Below are positions 23,302-33,738 of a DNA stretch of 64,000 nucleotides, piece after piece (within the stretch, counting starts at the first letter, position 1; the number at the start of each line of letters is the position of its first letter). A program made the translations under genes and the position numbers. The stretch comes from Eucalyptus grandis (taxonomy: Eukaryota; Streptophyta; Magnoliopsida; Myrtales; Myrtaceae): NCBI RefSeq assembly GCF_016545825.1, contig NC_052618.1:50111127-50175126 (forward strand). Direction: 5' to 3'. The notes below the pieces were generated by a model, which had not been told where the DNA came from, searched no databases, and worked only from the letters and a program-made list of their open reading frames with translations.

Positions 23302-24889
23302 CCGATCTTGGGAGTGGGCTGCTGGCTTTGCTGGCGTCGAGCTAAAGGTGACGCTGGCGAAGACACAAACGAAAGATGGAGCAGGAAGTAGCTGGCGGTG
23401 GAGTCTTCGAGCGAATGAAGTCCACGGCGTTAATGGGCTGAAGAAATCGAGCAAAGCGACTTCGGTGGTGGTGAGTCACGGACGGTGGCAGCTTCTGCCG
23501 TGAGCTGCTTCAATTGGCAATTGGCAGATGGAGTCAACGACGAGAACTCACCTAGTGGACTTGGACGCGAGGAGAGGCAACTTGATTTCGTGGCTGGACT
23601 TCGGTGAGTTGTGGGGCTTCTTCAGTCAACTAAACTTCAATGGTTGACTTGAGGCATGAGCTACGGACGTGGGGTGATGGCGGAAGATGGGATGATGATA
23701 GATGGTGATGATGTGGTGGTGGATATGGATGGGTGATGAGGATGAAATGATAGTGGAGATGTGCGTGGCTGCAATCGTGAAGGAAGTCGTGCGGCAGAGG
23801 TTCTCAGTCGAAGGAATAGATGGAAAGAAAACAAGAGCAGCTGCTTCGTGGTGTGGCGTCCGTGCGAAGGAGATGAAGGAGAGGAATCGTGCACGAGAAG
23901 CTGCCGATTGGGGGGGGAAGGATAAAATCAACAAACAAATATCTATCATTAATGTTTGGTCCCCCAAAAGCCACAAAGCTTATCCCTTGGTCCTCTCCTA
24001 TTACTTTCTAGTATATAATTTTCCCAAATAATCCAATTTTTTGTGCCAAAAATGCAGCCCCAAGCCACATTCCGAATTTCTTCAATCGATGGGCTTCCAA
24101 TTCTTCATCAAATTTTCCCAATTGATGTCCCATTTTGATGTAGAAAAAGCCCACAATATTTCTACAAGTCCCCTTCGCCATATAGCTCGGTTTGCAAGTC
24201 GAAAATATCTTCAATTCGGCCGATCCGAATTTCCATTAATTTTCCGCGACGTCCGAATCGATTCTCCGTAAAAATCTCGGAATTTCTGAAAATTCTTCAA
24301 AGGATGAGTCGATGTTCCTCAAATAGCTTGTGACACCACAGAACTTTCAATTTTTGAAATAGGGTTTAAATTCATGGTTATTTTCAATCCGGTGCACTTT
24401 TAGCATGACCTAGTCTACCGGGTAATTTTTTAGGAATTTTTAGTGCAATTGACCCGTGATCGATTTATCTCGAGTCACAATGTACATCTTCGACACATTG
24501 ACGACTCTCAATTGTCGTGAAAACCTCAAGGTTTCAAATACGGATACAGGGTATCCAAAACGATAGAAAATCAATTTAGTGTCGATCGATGAGAATTTTG
24601 CAATTATGTGGAATCACCCCATTTTGATTACTCATCTCAATTAAATCGACCTATCATTGATCTCTCATCGATTTTTAATTACGCCGTAATAACCCTTGCA
24701 AATTAGCACGGTTGAGCAGTCGATTCCTGGTCGAATTCTCAAGTTTTTTGCGTTAAAATCCCTTAATGACTTTCCTAGATAGTCTAGTTATTTCATGAGT
24801 GATCAGCTCAGAGAATAGCACTATAGACACGTCGACGAAAGGCCCGATTTAATCAATTAAAATCATATTTGAAAAATCAAGATGTCACA
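23302..24889 (-). mobile_element. Gypsy solo LTR C, family II, right part
   Basis: It begins with the second CCGATCTTGG (23302-23311) and ends AAGATGTCACA at 24889. It aligns with LTR Y over the last ~870 bp. Net length of C without the foldback element is about 3.5 kb. Small ORFs (23626-24031 on both strands) are not supported as genes. Confidence 0.87.
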
Positions 24890-25162
24890 GTCTGTGGGCT
24901 GAACCCGGGGCTGGGTTGCTGGAGGAGATGGATTGCCGGGCTCGAGTAAAGAAGCAGCAAGGGCTGTTGGGCCACTCGAAGGCTGCTGGGCTGAGAAGCC
25001 CCTTCGCTGGGCTGCTGGAGTTGATTGGTCTAGCGAAATACACGAAGAAGCAACTCGTTGTTACTGTTGGGCGGAACACGAAATCACGCTGGTGGAGGGC
25101 GTTGGTTCGTTGACCGCTGAAAATGCGTTGGCAGATGGCGGAGAAGCGCACAAATTGCTGGT
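24890..25162 (-). mobile_element. LTR B, middle part between LTR C and the Tat/Ogre element
   Basis: A short GC-rich piece of LTR B, with CTGGGTTGCTGG and CTGGGCTGAGAAG, ends with the left copy of CTGGT (25158-25162). ORFs here are LTR sequence. Confidence 0.85.
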
Positions 25163-27628
25163 TGTTGACACCTAATTTTGGAAAAATAAAATTGCATTTT
25201 GAAAAGAAAAAATAAAAATGGGGAAAATTGATTTAAATGTAGAAACAATTGAAAGATCAGGCGAACAAAGGGCAAGGATTTTGATAAAATGGAAGGAATC
25301 GATGCAAAATCGAGCTGATTGCGAAATCATGCTCCAATTTGCATCCATGATTTAATGCAACAGAAGATGGAAGCTTAAAATTTTCCATAGAAAACGGCCG
25401 ATCGGAACCACTATAAAAAGGAGTTGATCTGCACAGGGTTCAGGGGGAGCGAATTCGAAAAAATTCAGAGGAGAGATTGAGAGAAAATTCGTACGAGGAA
25501 AAGCAACTTTCGTCCATTTTGTTTCAAGGAGAAAACCCTTAATCTTTTCTTACTCTGACAGAAAGGGAAAAGTCAGCAGTGAGAACAGGGAGCTTCTGTG
25601 AGAGAAACGTGCGAATGGACAGGTGAGAGAGGGAGAAAATAAAAAAGAGAGAAGCAAAAAAAAAAAAACGCTACTGTTCTTCTTCTCCATGGCTTTCCTT
25701 TGCCGCGTGACCAACCCCTGCACCTTTGGTCTCCGAGCTGCTCGCGCTGCTTTCGCCGCATCTCCGCCACCGCCGTCTCGCTGCACTCACCCTTAACGCG
25801 TAGCCGTATCCCCGCTGCGCCCGTGCCTCCGCTTGAGCCCCGCTTCGAACGCGCCTCTGTTGACGCCATCGCCGCTCCAGTCTACAACCCAACAACGTTG
25901 CTACCACGATTCACAGTAGCCCGCGAAACCCCCGCACCGAGCACCAGCCGTGTCTCCGCTCACCACCGCCTCAGCATCCCGCCCGCACCGGACCGCGATC
26001 ACCCTCACCCGCCACTGCAGATCGCGACTCCAATACCCCTTTGGAGCCCGAGCGCCGCCACGCCACCAACGACCAGCAGTCCCAGCGCTATTCAGCCCTC
26101 GCCGGAGTCCGAACTCACGCCGGCCAACCACCTTCCTCCCCCGGCGTCAACCCCCTGTCTCTGTTACTCACCTTAAGTAGCTTTTCATTATTATTATTAT
26201 TATTTTACTTTTTACCTTTTACTTTTACCCTTTTTTATAAGTTAGTTTATTTCATTCTCTTCATTTGTTAATATTTGTGAATTTAGTATACATTATCTAT
26301 AGGGATTTTGTCCGAAATTAATATAATTATTAATTTGATCCGAGAGACATCGGATCATTTTTCTAATTATTTTTAATTTTTGGGCTTTTTGGTAGAATCT
26401 CAATTGTTAAATCATAATAATTATTTAATTTGGTCCGTAAGACTTCGGACCAGATTTTTTAATTATTCTAAGTTTTGTGATGATTAGGGTTAGAATAATT
26501 GTTAATTTAACCTGTGAGACAACATGTTATTTTTTCAATTATTTTGATCCTTTATTTAGTGATTATATTAATTTTTTAGATTTAACCCTTATTTAACAAT
26601 TATTCAACTTAAAAAAAAAACTAAAAAGAAAATAAAAAATAAAAAATCAAAATATTAAAAAAAATTGCATGAGCATATAGGACATTAGGGTTTAATATAA
26701 GAGACACGTAGGTTTAATTAATCAAATTTTTAGGATTATATTTCTAGGATTGCATTTTTAGATAATATTTTTAGGACTGCATTTTTAGATATTTAAAAAA
26801 AAATAATAAGTTAGGGTTAGACTTAAATAGCCTTTTTAGAGTCTTATATATAATTGGCACATTTTCATATTCTCATCCTCTTTTTAAAATAAAAAATAAA
26901 AATAAAAATAGTTTTCTAAGACAGAATAGGGTTTAAGTCAAATTAATCCAAAAAATGGATTAGAAATTTTTTTTTTTAGATAGCTTAATTAGGGTTTTTA
27001 TTAGTTTTGAATTTCAATAAAAAAATACAAAAATACTAGGTGCATATTAACTAGTTTGCATAATAGGATCATTTAATCAGAATTTATTTACTAGTAAAAT
27101 TAGGTCATGAGGTGCATGTTAACTAGTTTGCATAATAGGCCCATTCAATTAGAACTTGCATATTAATAAAACTAAGTCATTTTAATTTTCGAGAAAACCC
27201 AAAAAAATTTGTTTGCTTTGTGTGATGCAATTTATTTATTGAATGCTTGAGCATCTGTGTGATCACCTTTTTGCATGATAGTAATTTAGGTTAAAATAAA
27301 TCCAAGCTGCTTGCAAAAAAAATATTTTGAAAATTAAAAGAAATGGTACCCAAAGGGCATTAGAAAATTCTAGTGTAACCAAGTCCCCGTACCCTTAGTC
27401 TCTAGTTCGTAGGAGTAAAATAAATCTCCATTTATTTTACTTAGGTATCTAATCGACCTACCATAAATCGATTAGTGGCGACTCCTAGATATTAATCATT
27501 TGCATGTTAAATAATTTAACCTTAAGTCGCGATTTGATATGGGCTTGGGAGAGCCCGAGCTAAGTTTAAAGACTTAGTCATCCATTAACCTAGTTTTAGG
27601 TGGTGCACCCGAAATTTAGGTCGCGACA
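25163..27628 (+). mobile_element. 5' LTR of the gag-only Tat/Ogre element
   Basis: It runs from TGTTGACACC to GGTCGCGACA, 2466 bp. A TATA box (CTATAAAAAG, 25411-25420) lies about 250 bp in, giving a short U3. Compared with the 3' LTR it lacks about 50 bp near 25220-25240. It contains a GC-rich stretch (25690-26170) and then a long AT-rich part. Confidence 0.95.
25411..25420 (+). promoter_or_regulatory. TATA box of the 5' LTR
   Basis: CTATAAAAAG, present in both LTR copies and followed by a pyrimidine-poor leader. It is the likely core promoter for the element's genomic RNA. Confidence 0.75.
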
Positions 27629-27631
27629 GCT

Positions 27632-27649
27632 TGGCGACTCTGCTGGGGA
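27632..27649 (+). other. Primer binding site of the Tat/Ogre element
   Basis: TGGCGACTCTGCTGGGGA, three bases after the 5' LTR. The same kind of PBS is usual in plant Tat/Ogre elements, where it is generally described as complementary to a tRNA-Arg 3' end (recalled, not checked). Confidence 0.85.
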
Positions 27650-27731
27650 CTTGTGTTAAAACACTTAGTGGACTTAGGCCAATCTTTCTTTTTCTTTTAA
27701 AAATGTTTTTGTTTGGCAGCAAGAACACCGG

Positions 27732-28597
27732 GTAAGTCCCTAACATTTCTAAGGTGTTAATGTTCTTGCAGATGGGAGGTATAAGCGGAGTAGTCTATGC
27801 TAACCTTTGTCTTGCAGGGAGGTGTTGTGATTAATGATTTATTTTTCCCTGATTTAGAAGTGTTGTTTGCATTTAAACTGTTGTGCATGTTTTATTAGTT
27901 TTAACACTACACTATTGCACACACAACCTGTGGTCGGACCTGGGCTGCGATAGGATTTTTAGGATGGTGTTGAGAAGGATACTTCCTCAAAAGCGAGACT
28001 GCTATGTAGAAGTTGACCTTCTCTTCCCCAAAAGTCTTTTCATGGTGTCGAATGTGTTTGTCCATATCCGCGAGACTCCGTGACTATTGGACATTCCATT
28101 CGACTGATCCAGAGTTAGGGGGACCTGACATGTTAATGCGAGACTGCAACAGTCAGATCATCCTCTTAGCTCCACTTTGTTAAGCCATTTAGAGTAGAAA
28201 TCGAGCCTCACGTCTCATGTGCATGTCTATGTGATTGCCATTGATTTTATTTGGTGAAGTAAGTCTTCTATCCCTGCACCATGCAATTTATTTTGTCGTA
28301 CTTTCGGGTCGGTCCATGACAATCTAGGTCAATCATTGATTTGATTCATTTTTCAATTAAAAATGAAATTGCCAGGGAATGAGGCATTTGAAAAAAGAAG
28401 AAGAAAACTTTGGAGAATTTGTTTTCACATCATGTTTAGGAAATTTGGTTTTAATAGGATGTCCATTTTTAGGAAATTCCCTTTTAATGCGAACTTCTCA
28501 TGAATAAATAAATAAAAAATTGAAAAAATCGATTAGATCATTGTCATGGATTGGCTATCTATTTACACTCCTTATTTTGTTCATTTCTTCCCTTTAG
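27732..28597 (+). other. Candidate intron in the gag leader
   Basis: A consensus-like 5' splice site (CGG|GTAAGT at 27732) and a strong pyrimidine tract with acceptor (TTCATTTCTTCCCTTTAG|GT ending 28597) bracket 866 bp just ahead of the gag frame. The open frame runs back exactly to the acceptor (28598), consistent with an exon starting there. An alternative acceptor is TTCTTGCAG ending near 27771. This is inference only; without splicing the gag start would be the ATG at 28649. Confidence 0.35.
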
Positions 28598-28648
28598 GTG
28601 ACAACGGATCTGCCACGCTCGCCCACTGTTACGCGATCAAGGGCTAAA

Positions 28649-30172
28649 ATGGCCGACCAAAGTGAGATGCGCGATCGCATGTCCTCCATGGAAGATCAAC
28701 TCAAACAGTTAGCCGCCTCCATGCAGCTTATAACAGCTCAACTTCAATCCCTCCAGGTGAATCCAATTCCTCCACCCGCTCTCCCTGAGATAGTAGTCCC
28801 GAGGAACAAGGTCCAAATGAACGATGACGAAATGCCTGAGCTAGAAGATGACATGGTCCTTGTTGGAAAGGCCAAGCTTGACAGCATTCCCAAGACAGAT
28901 CAGGATGAGCGTGTTGCAAAGCTAGAAGAGAAAGTGAGACAGCTGCAGGAGTCTCAAAGCTCACTCCCGTTTGACCTCTCGGTCTATGAGAAGGTCAAAA
29001 TGCCGAGCAAGTTCAAAATGCCGGAGTTCGAGAAGTATGACGGGACATCTTGTCCGAAATCTCATTTACAGATGTACCACGTGCGCATGGCCCAACACGT
29101 AAAAAATGAGCCCCTTATGATCCAATCGTTTCATGCGAGTTTGACTGGGCCCGCACTAAACTGGTATGTGATGAAGAACATAAACCTCCTCGAAGCCTGG
29201 AACGAAGTGGCGGACGCGTTCCTCAAACAGTACAAGTTCAACATGGACATTGCACCTTCCCGAGAAGACCTGGAGCAGATGGAAAAGAAAATGAGCGAGT
29301 CATTTAAAGAGTATGCTATGAGATGGAGAAACCTGGCGGCTCAAATCACTCCTGAGCCTACCAACAAGGAGTTGATGAAGTTGTTCATCAAGACTCTCTC
29401 GTCTGAGTTCCGTACTCGAATGGCTAGTACGTATGTTGAGAGCTTCAACCAACTTATTCCGGTGGGTGAGCAAATCGAGATTGGGCTAAGAGATGGATGG
29501 TTCAATGAACCGACCCATCAAAGCAAAAGGTTCACCATGAAAAAAGACCAAGAACCTAGTGCGAAAGTCAATGTTGCGTATGCACAATCTAGCAAGCCTC
29601 CAATTGCTCATGTCCCTAAGAATCAACAAGGCGGTGTCCGTCCGACCGTGCCTTGGCAGTTTTCTAGAAGGCAGTTCACTCCTCTTCCTGGCTCCCTGTC
29701 CCAGGTCTGGAAGGTCCTACAAAAGAAGGGGTTGCTGTCCTATGAGCCAAAGCGACCCAATGCTGAAAAATTTTCTAACTACGACCCCTCCAAGAAATGC
29801 GAGTATCATATGGGGGAAGTAGGACATTCGACTGATGAGTGCATAACCTTGAAGCACAAGGTCCAAAACTTATTAGACACCAAGGTGTTTGCCTTCAATA
29901 CCGGTCAGCCGAATCCTCTACCTGAGCATGAGGATAGAGTGAATGCTATTTTAGAACATGACGCCGGTCGAATCAAGAACTCGAAGGTGCACGTGATGGA
30001 CACTCTGGGGCAACCAAATGATGAATGGGATGGCATGGACGAGCCGACACCCCCGGAGACGGAAAACCTTGATGATGTGCTGGAAGGGGTTACAAACTTG
30101 TTTGACGACCTCATCATAGGAGCCATTGATGAAGGACCCCCTGAAGAGATGGGCCTTGGCCCACAAGAGTAA
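28649..30172 (+). CDS. Gag polyprotein of the Tat/Ogre-type element, intact
   Basis: An uninterrupted frame open from 28598. The first ATG is at 28649, giving 507 residues; 524 codons are open in all. Numbering from 28598: coiled-coil-like segments at 19-52 and 101-122, the Retrotrans_gag capsid core at about 141-300 (MPEFEKYDGTSCPKSHLQMY, LTGPALNWY, ADAFLKQYKFN, ESFKEYAMRWR), a basic linker, then a zinc-knuckle-like C401-x2-H-x5-H-x4-C415 within CEYHMGEVGHSTDEC, and an acidic C-terminus. It would form cytoplasmic virus-like particles and bind element RNA. It ends with TAA and no pol follows in any frame. The knuckle is CHHC rather than CCHC, as I recall for Ogre gag proteins. It is the only long intact coding frame in the window with recognisable function. 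Confidence 0.9.
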   Translation: MADQSEMRDRMSSMEDQLKQLAASMQLITAQLQSLQVNPIPPPALPEIVVPRNKVQMNDDEMPELEDDMVLVGKAKLDSIPKTDQDERVAKLEEKVRQLQESQSSLPFDLSVYEKVKMPSKFKMPEFEKYDGTSCPKSHLQMYHVRMAQHVKNEPLMIQSFHASLTGPALNWYVMKNINLLEAWNEVADAFLKQYKFNMDIAPSREDLEQMEKKMSESFKEYAMRWRNLAAQITPEPTNKELMKLFIKTLSSEFRTRMASTYVESFNQLIPVGEQIEIGLRDGWFNEPTHQSKRFTMKKDQEPSAKVNVAYAQSSKPPIAHVPKNQQGGVRPTVPWQFSRRQFTPLPGSLSQVWKVLQKKGLLSYEPKRPNAEKFSNYDPSKKCEYHMGEVGHSTDECITLKHKVQNLLDTKVFAFNTGQPNPLPEHEDRVNAILEHDAGRIKNSKVHVMDTLGQPNDEWDGMDEPTPPETENLDDVLEGVTNLFDDLIIGAIDEGPPEEMGLGPQE

Positions 30173-32543
30173 CCTTTTTACTGCTTTTGCACATTCCCCT
30201 GCGTGGGAATTTTTATTATTTTTTTAGAGATGTTTTCAGTTTCTTCTTTCTTTTAGTGATTAAGTGTTGCATTTTTTCCATCCAATAAATGTAATCGATT
30301 GATGAATTTCAATGAAATTACAAGTTTTATTTTGAGGGCATGATGAGGTACACCAAACCAACCCAGTGATGATATCCAGCCGATAAAAGAAAAGAAAAAT
30401 CCAAGGAGAATTCTGAGGCCTGGGCTTCATCATACTTTCTCATGTCAAAATGTTTCAAAAAATGCTTTTCCAAATGCTTTTCAAAGAAAAAAAATTTTAA
30501 AAAAAATTCAAAAAAATAAAACTTGATTTACTCTGTTTGTCTTTTGGACCCATCTACTTCATGTTTCAGAGACGATCTTATAGCATGCGAAGGTGTGAAA
30601 ATGGTTCAATCCAATTCCAGATTCTAGGGGCAAGTTTGCTCCAAATTGCAGCAGCCCATATGTGGTGAAGAAGGTATTCCCTAGAGGTGCCTTGATCAAG
30701 GAGGAAATGGATGGTCGTGAGTTTTTCACTCATGTTAGTTCTGATACTGTCAAGAAGTATTATTCATGATAGAATTTGCCATGTCATGTTTTGAACTGCG
30801 AACATTTCTATGATGAATAAATTGCCTCAATGAGTTGAATTGTTCAAGTCTGTTGCAAATCTTGCATGTTTTCCATTATGAATTGTGTGAGATAAATTGA
30901 ACGTGTCAAATGGGATACTTCAAGATGATGAAAGGTGAACCTTATTTCATACACTGTTTCATACACTAACCCCCAGTGAGTTGTGTGAAAAATTTCATGC
31001 TTGCAAGGAAGAGGGCTATCTAGCAAAGGGTACGTCAACCAAGGTGATGAGAGGCATTCTTTTCTCTATCCCAAACACTACAGGTGATCCATTGCTCAAC
31101 CCCTTTGAGCCCCACACACTTATGGAGATTCTTTTAAAATTACCCCTGTCAAGGATCATCCCATACTGGGGCAAATTTAAAATGAATGGTAGGAATCTTT
31201 TTGCTCACACTTGCATCAATCTTTGAGTATCGCTTTTGCAGTGTAACTTACGCGGTAATTCAAGTGCCTTAGGATGACGAAGAGCAGTTCTTTCTTTATC
31301 CTACACACTTTTGACTATTACATAGCCCACTTGAGCCTATAAATTCATTTCATATCAAACCCAATTGGTGATCATCACCCACATTGGGGCAAGATGAAAG
31401 ACAATCATTCAGGTAGCATGGTCTAAAATGCTCATAAAAGAAGACTGTGTAAGTCCAAAGAGAAGAAGTGCAAAATAGAGGCATGAAAAAGCAGTGTGCC
31501 TGGTAAAAGTAAGGCCAATGCCCAAAAAGAAAAATCAAACACTTGTGTCGTATCCCCTACAAGGTGGTACCCAAAAAAAAAAAAAACTCTCTCAAATGCT
31601 GTTGCAATCAATGGAGTTGTGATAAAAAAATCTTCGACAGTGGAGAAGGAAAGTGGTGAAAATGTCAAGATGATCACCAACTTTAACCCCCCTAAACACT
31701 TTTTTGAGCCTAATAATCCTTTCATTTCTCAACCCATGAGCCAAGCCTACGTTATGTCCCTTGCAAAGTCTCTTTAGATTAGGGCACTTGAATTAACTTA
31801 GGGGTTCACATGTTTTAAGCATCGCTCGAAGGAGTGCGAACAAGATTATTTCTTTCTCATTTTGCAGGGTTCTTGACTTGTAAACCCAGAGATGATTACA
31901 AAAATCACTCATTCTTTCAAAAGCCTCGACTCAAAGAGTCCCTTTTGTTAAGCCGTTGACTAAGCCCACATTACGGTTCATGTTAAAGACCTCTCAGATT
32001 GGTAAGGTCGTACTATTTGCGAGATTGCACAGACCCTTGTTTGGTATGAAGATAGTGAGGTAGAGTGATTCTTAGATGCCCGCATTAATTGTTCGGGTGA
32101 AACAGCATTTTCAACGAGAGTGAGTGAAAGTCCTTTCAAATCGAAAGTTTCTCATTTGACATTTTCAAGATGTCTTCATTACAAGAGTGCATTTTCTTGG
32201 TTATAACTCTCCACATGGAATTCTGGTAATAATAGAAACGAGTGATGAATGCATCTACTTGTTATTACTGACCATGTTTGACAGGCAAATTTCTCATGAA
32301 AGTCGAGCAGCAATTGGCCCTGAAGCATTGGGATTCGTCCAAACTGTTTGGTAACCCAATCAATCAAGCCTCCACGAATGGAGCCCCGGGTAAGTATCAA
32401 ATCTTTCAAAGTACTCAAGGTAAGACTCAGGTAACTCGTCTTCCAATTTGGATCTACATGCTTAAAGAAAAAAGAATTTGAGCATCTCCTCCAATCTTCA
32501 GAAATTGAGAGTTTATGAATCTCACCAAAATCTTTCAACCCGA
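30173..32543 (+). other. Non-coding internal region where pol would be expected
   Basis: Between the gag stop and the tandem array I find no RT (no YVDD/FIDD box), RNase H or integrase motif on either strand; ORFs are under 120 residues and unlike known families. Repeated phrases such as CATTGGGGCAA and long TTT-rich stretches resemble the long 3' untranslated region of Tat elements. The loss of pol therefore looks like a clean deletion from gag into the 3' untranslated region. Confidence 0.7.
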
Positions 32544-33401
32544 TCTTGACATCTCAGTTAGAATCTGGATGTCTTAATTCTTTTCGTTGAACATTCCACT
32601 CTGGATGTGAATGTTTTTCGATTTTTTTTGTTATACCTTAGTTTGGATCTAGGTATTTCAAGTCCTAAAATCTTGACATCTCAGTTTGGACCTAGATGTC
32701 CTATTCGTTGAACATTTCACTCTGGATGTGAATGTTTTTCGATTTCTCTTGTTATACATTAGTTTGGATTTAGGTATTTCAAGTCCTAAAATCTTGACAT
32801 CTCAGTTTGGACCTGGATGTCCTATTTGTTGAACATTTCACTCTGGATGTGAATGTTTTTCGATTTCTCTTGTTATACCTTAGTTTGGATCTAGGTATTT
32901 CAAGTCCTAAAATCTTGACATCTCAGTTTGGACCTAGATGTTCTATTCGTTGAACATTTCACTCTAGATGTGAATGTTTTTCGATTTCTCTTGTTATACC
33001 TTAGTTTGAATCTAGGTATTTCAAGTTCTAAAATCTGGACATCTCAGTTTGGACTTGAATGCCATATTCGTGGAACATTTCACTCTGGATGCGAATGTTT
33101 TTCGATTTCTCTTGTTATACCTTAGTTTGGATCTAGGTATTTCAAGTCCTAAAATCTTGACATCTCAGTTTGGACCTGAATGTCATTTCGTTGAACATTT
33201 CACTTTGGATGTGAATGTTTTTCGATCTTTCTTGTTTTACCTGAGTTGGGATCTAGGTATTTCAAGTTCTAAAATCTTGACATTTAAGTATGGATCTGAA
33301 TGTCTTAATTCTTTTCGTTGAATATTTCACTCTGGATGTGAATGTTTTTCGATCTTGCTCATTATATCTTAGTCTGGACCTTGATATTTTGAGTTCCAAC
33401 A
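32544..33401. repeat. Tandem repeat, ~121-bp unit, seven copies
   Basis: Units start TCTTGACATCTCAGTTTGGA at 32544, 32671, 32792, 32913, 33034, 33155 and 33275. Spacing is 121 bp for four intervals, 127 for the first and 120 for the last. Each unit includes GAACATTTCACTCTGGATGT and GGTATTTCAAGT. 121 is not a multiple of three, so the array is not protein repeats; ORFs at 32928-33321 are incidental. Tat/Ogre elements are known to carry tandem arrays in their 3' untranslated region that can seed satellite DNA. Confidence 0.95.
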
Positions 33402-33724
33402 TTTTTTACCCGTTTAGGCGACTGTAGAATGGTATGGGTCTTGGGAAAGCCGTCTCTTTGCAAGGCCATGTTACTATTCTGCGCGACCGTAGAATGGTAT
33501 GGGTCCTGGACATGTAATACCAATCTATCTTGAGTTACTCTACCATCCTCGAAGGTAAGTAGTTCCAAGTAAGTTCCTTTATCATTTGCATTAGCATTTC
33601 CATGCATCATATAAATTGCAGTAAAAAAGGAATTCAATTTCCAACAAAAAGTCATTTAGTGCATGTGCATAATTAAAAGTAGGTCTCAATTTGTCGTTGA
33701 AGGTAACCTCTACGAGCTCATCTT

Positions 33725-33736
33725 CAAAGAGGGGCA
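33725..33736 (+). other. Polypurine tract of the Tat/Ogre element
   Basis: CAAAGAGGGGCA-type purine-rich run ending two bases before the 3' LTR. It would prime plus-strand DNA synthesis. Confidence 0.8.
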
Positions 33737-33738
33737 GC

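Noticed and set aside
25700..26176. 158-codon Pro/Ser-rich ORF in the 5' LTR, repeated at 34324-34800 in the 3' LTR
   Set aside because: Conservation follows from LTR identity. It opens without an ATG, has no domain, and the composition is GC-rich low complexity.
32928..33321. ORFs of 65-90 codons with repeated peptide phrases
   Set aside because: They come from the 121-bp tandem array, whose period is not a multiple of three.
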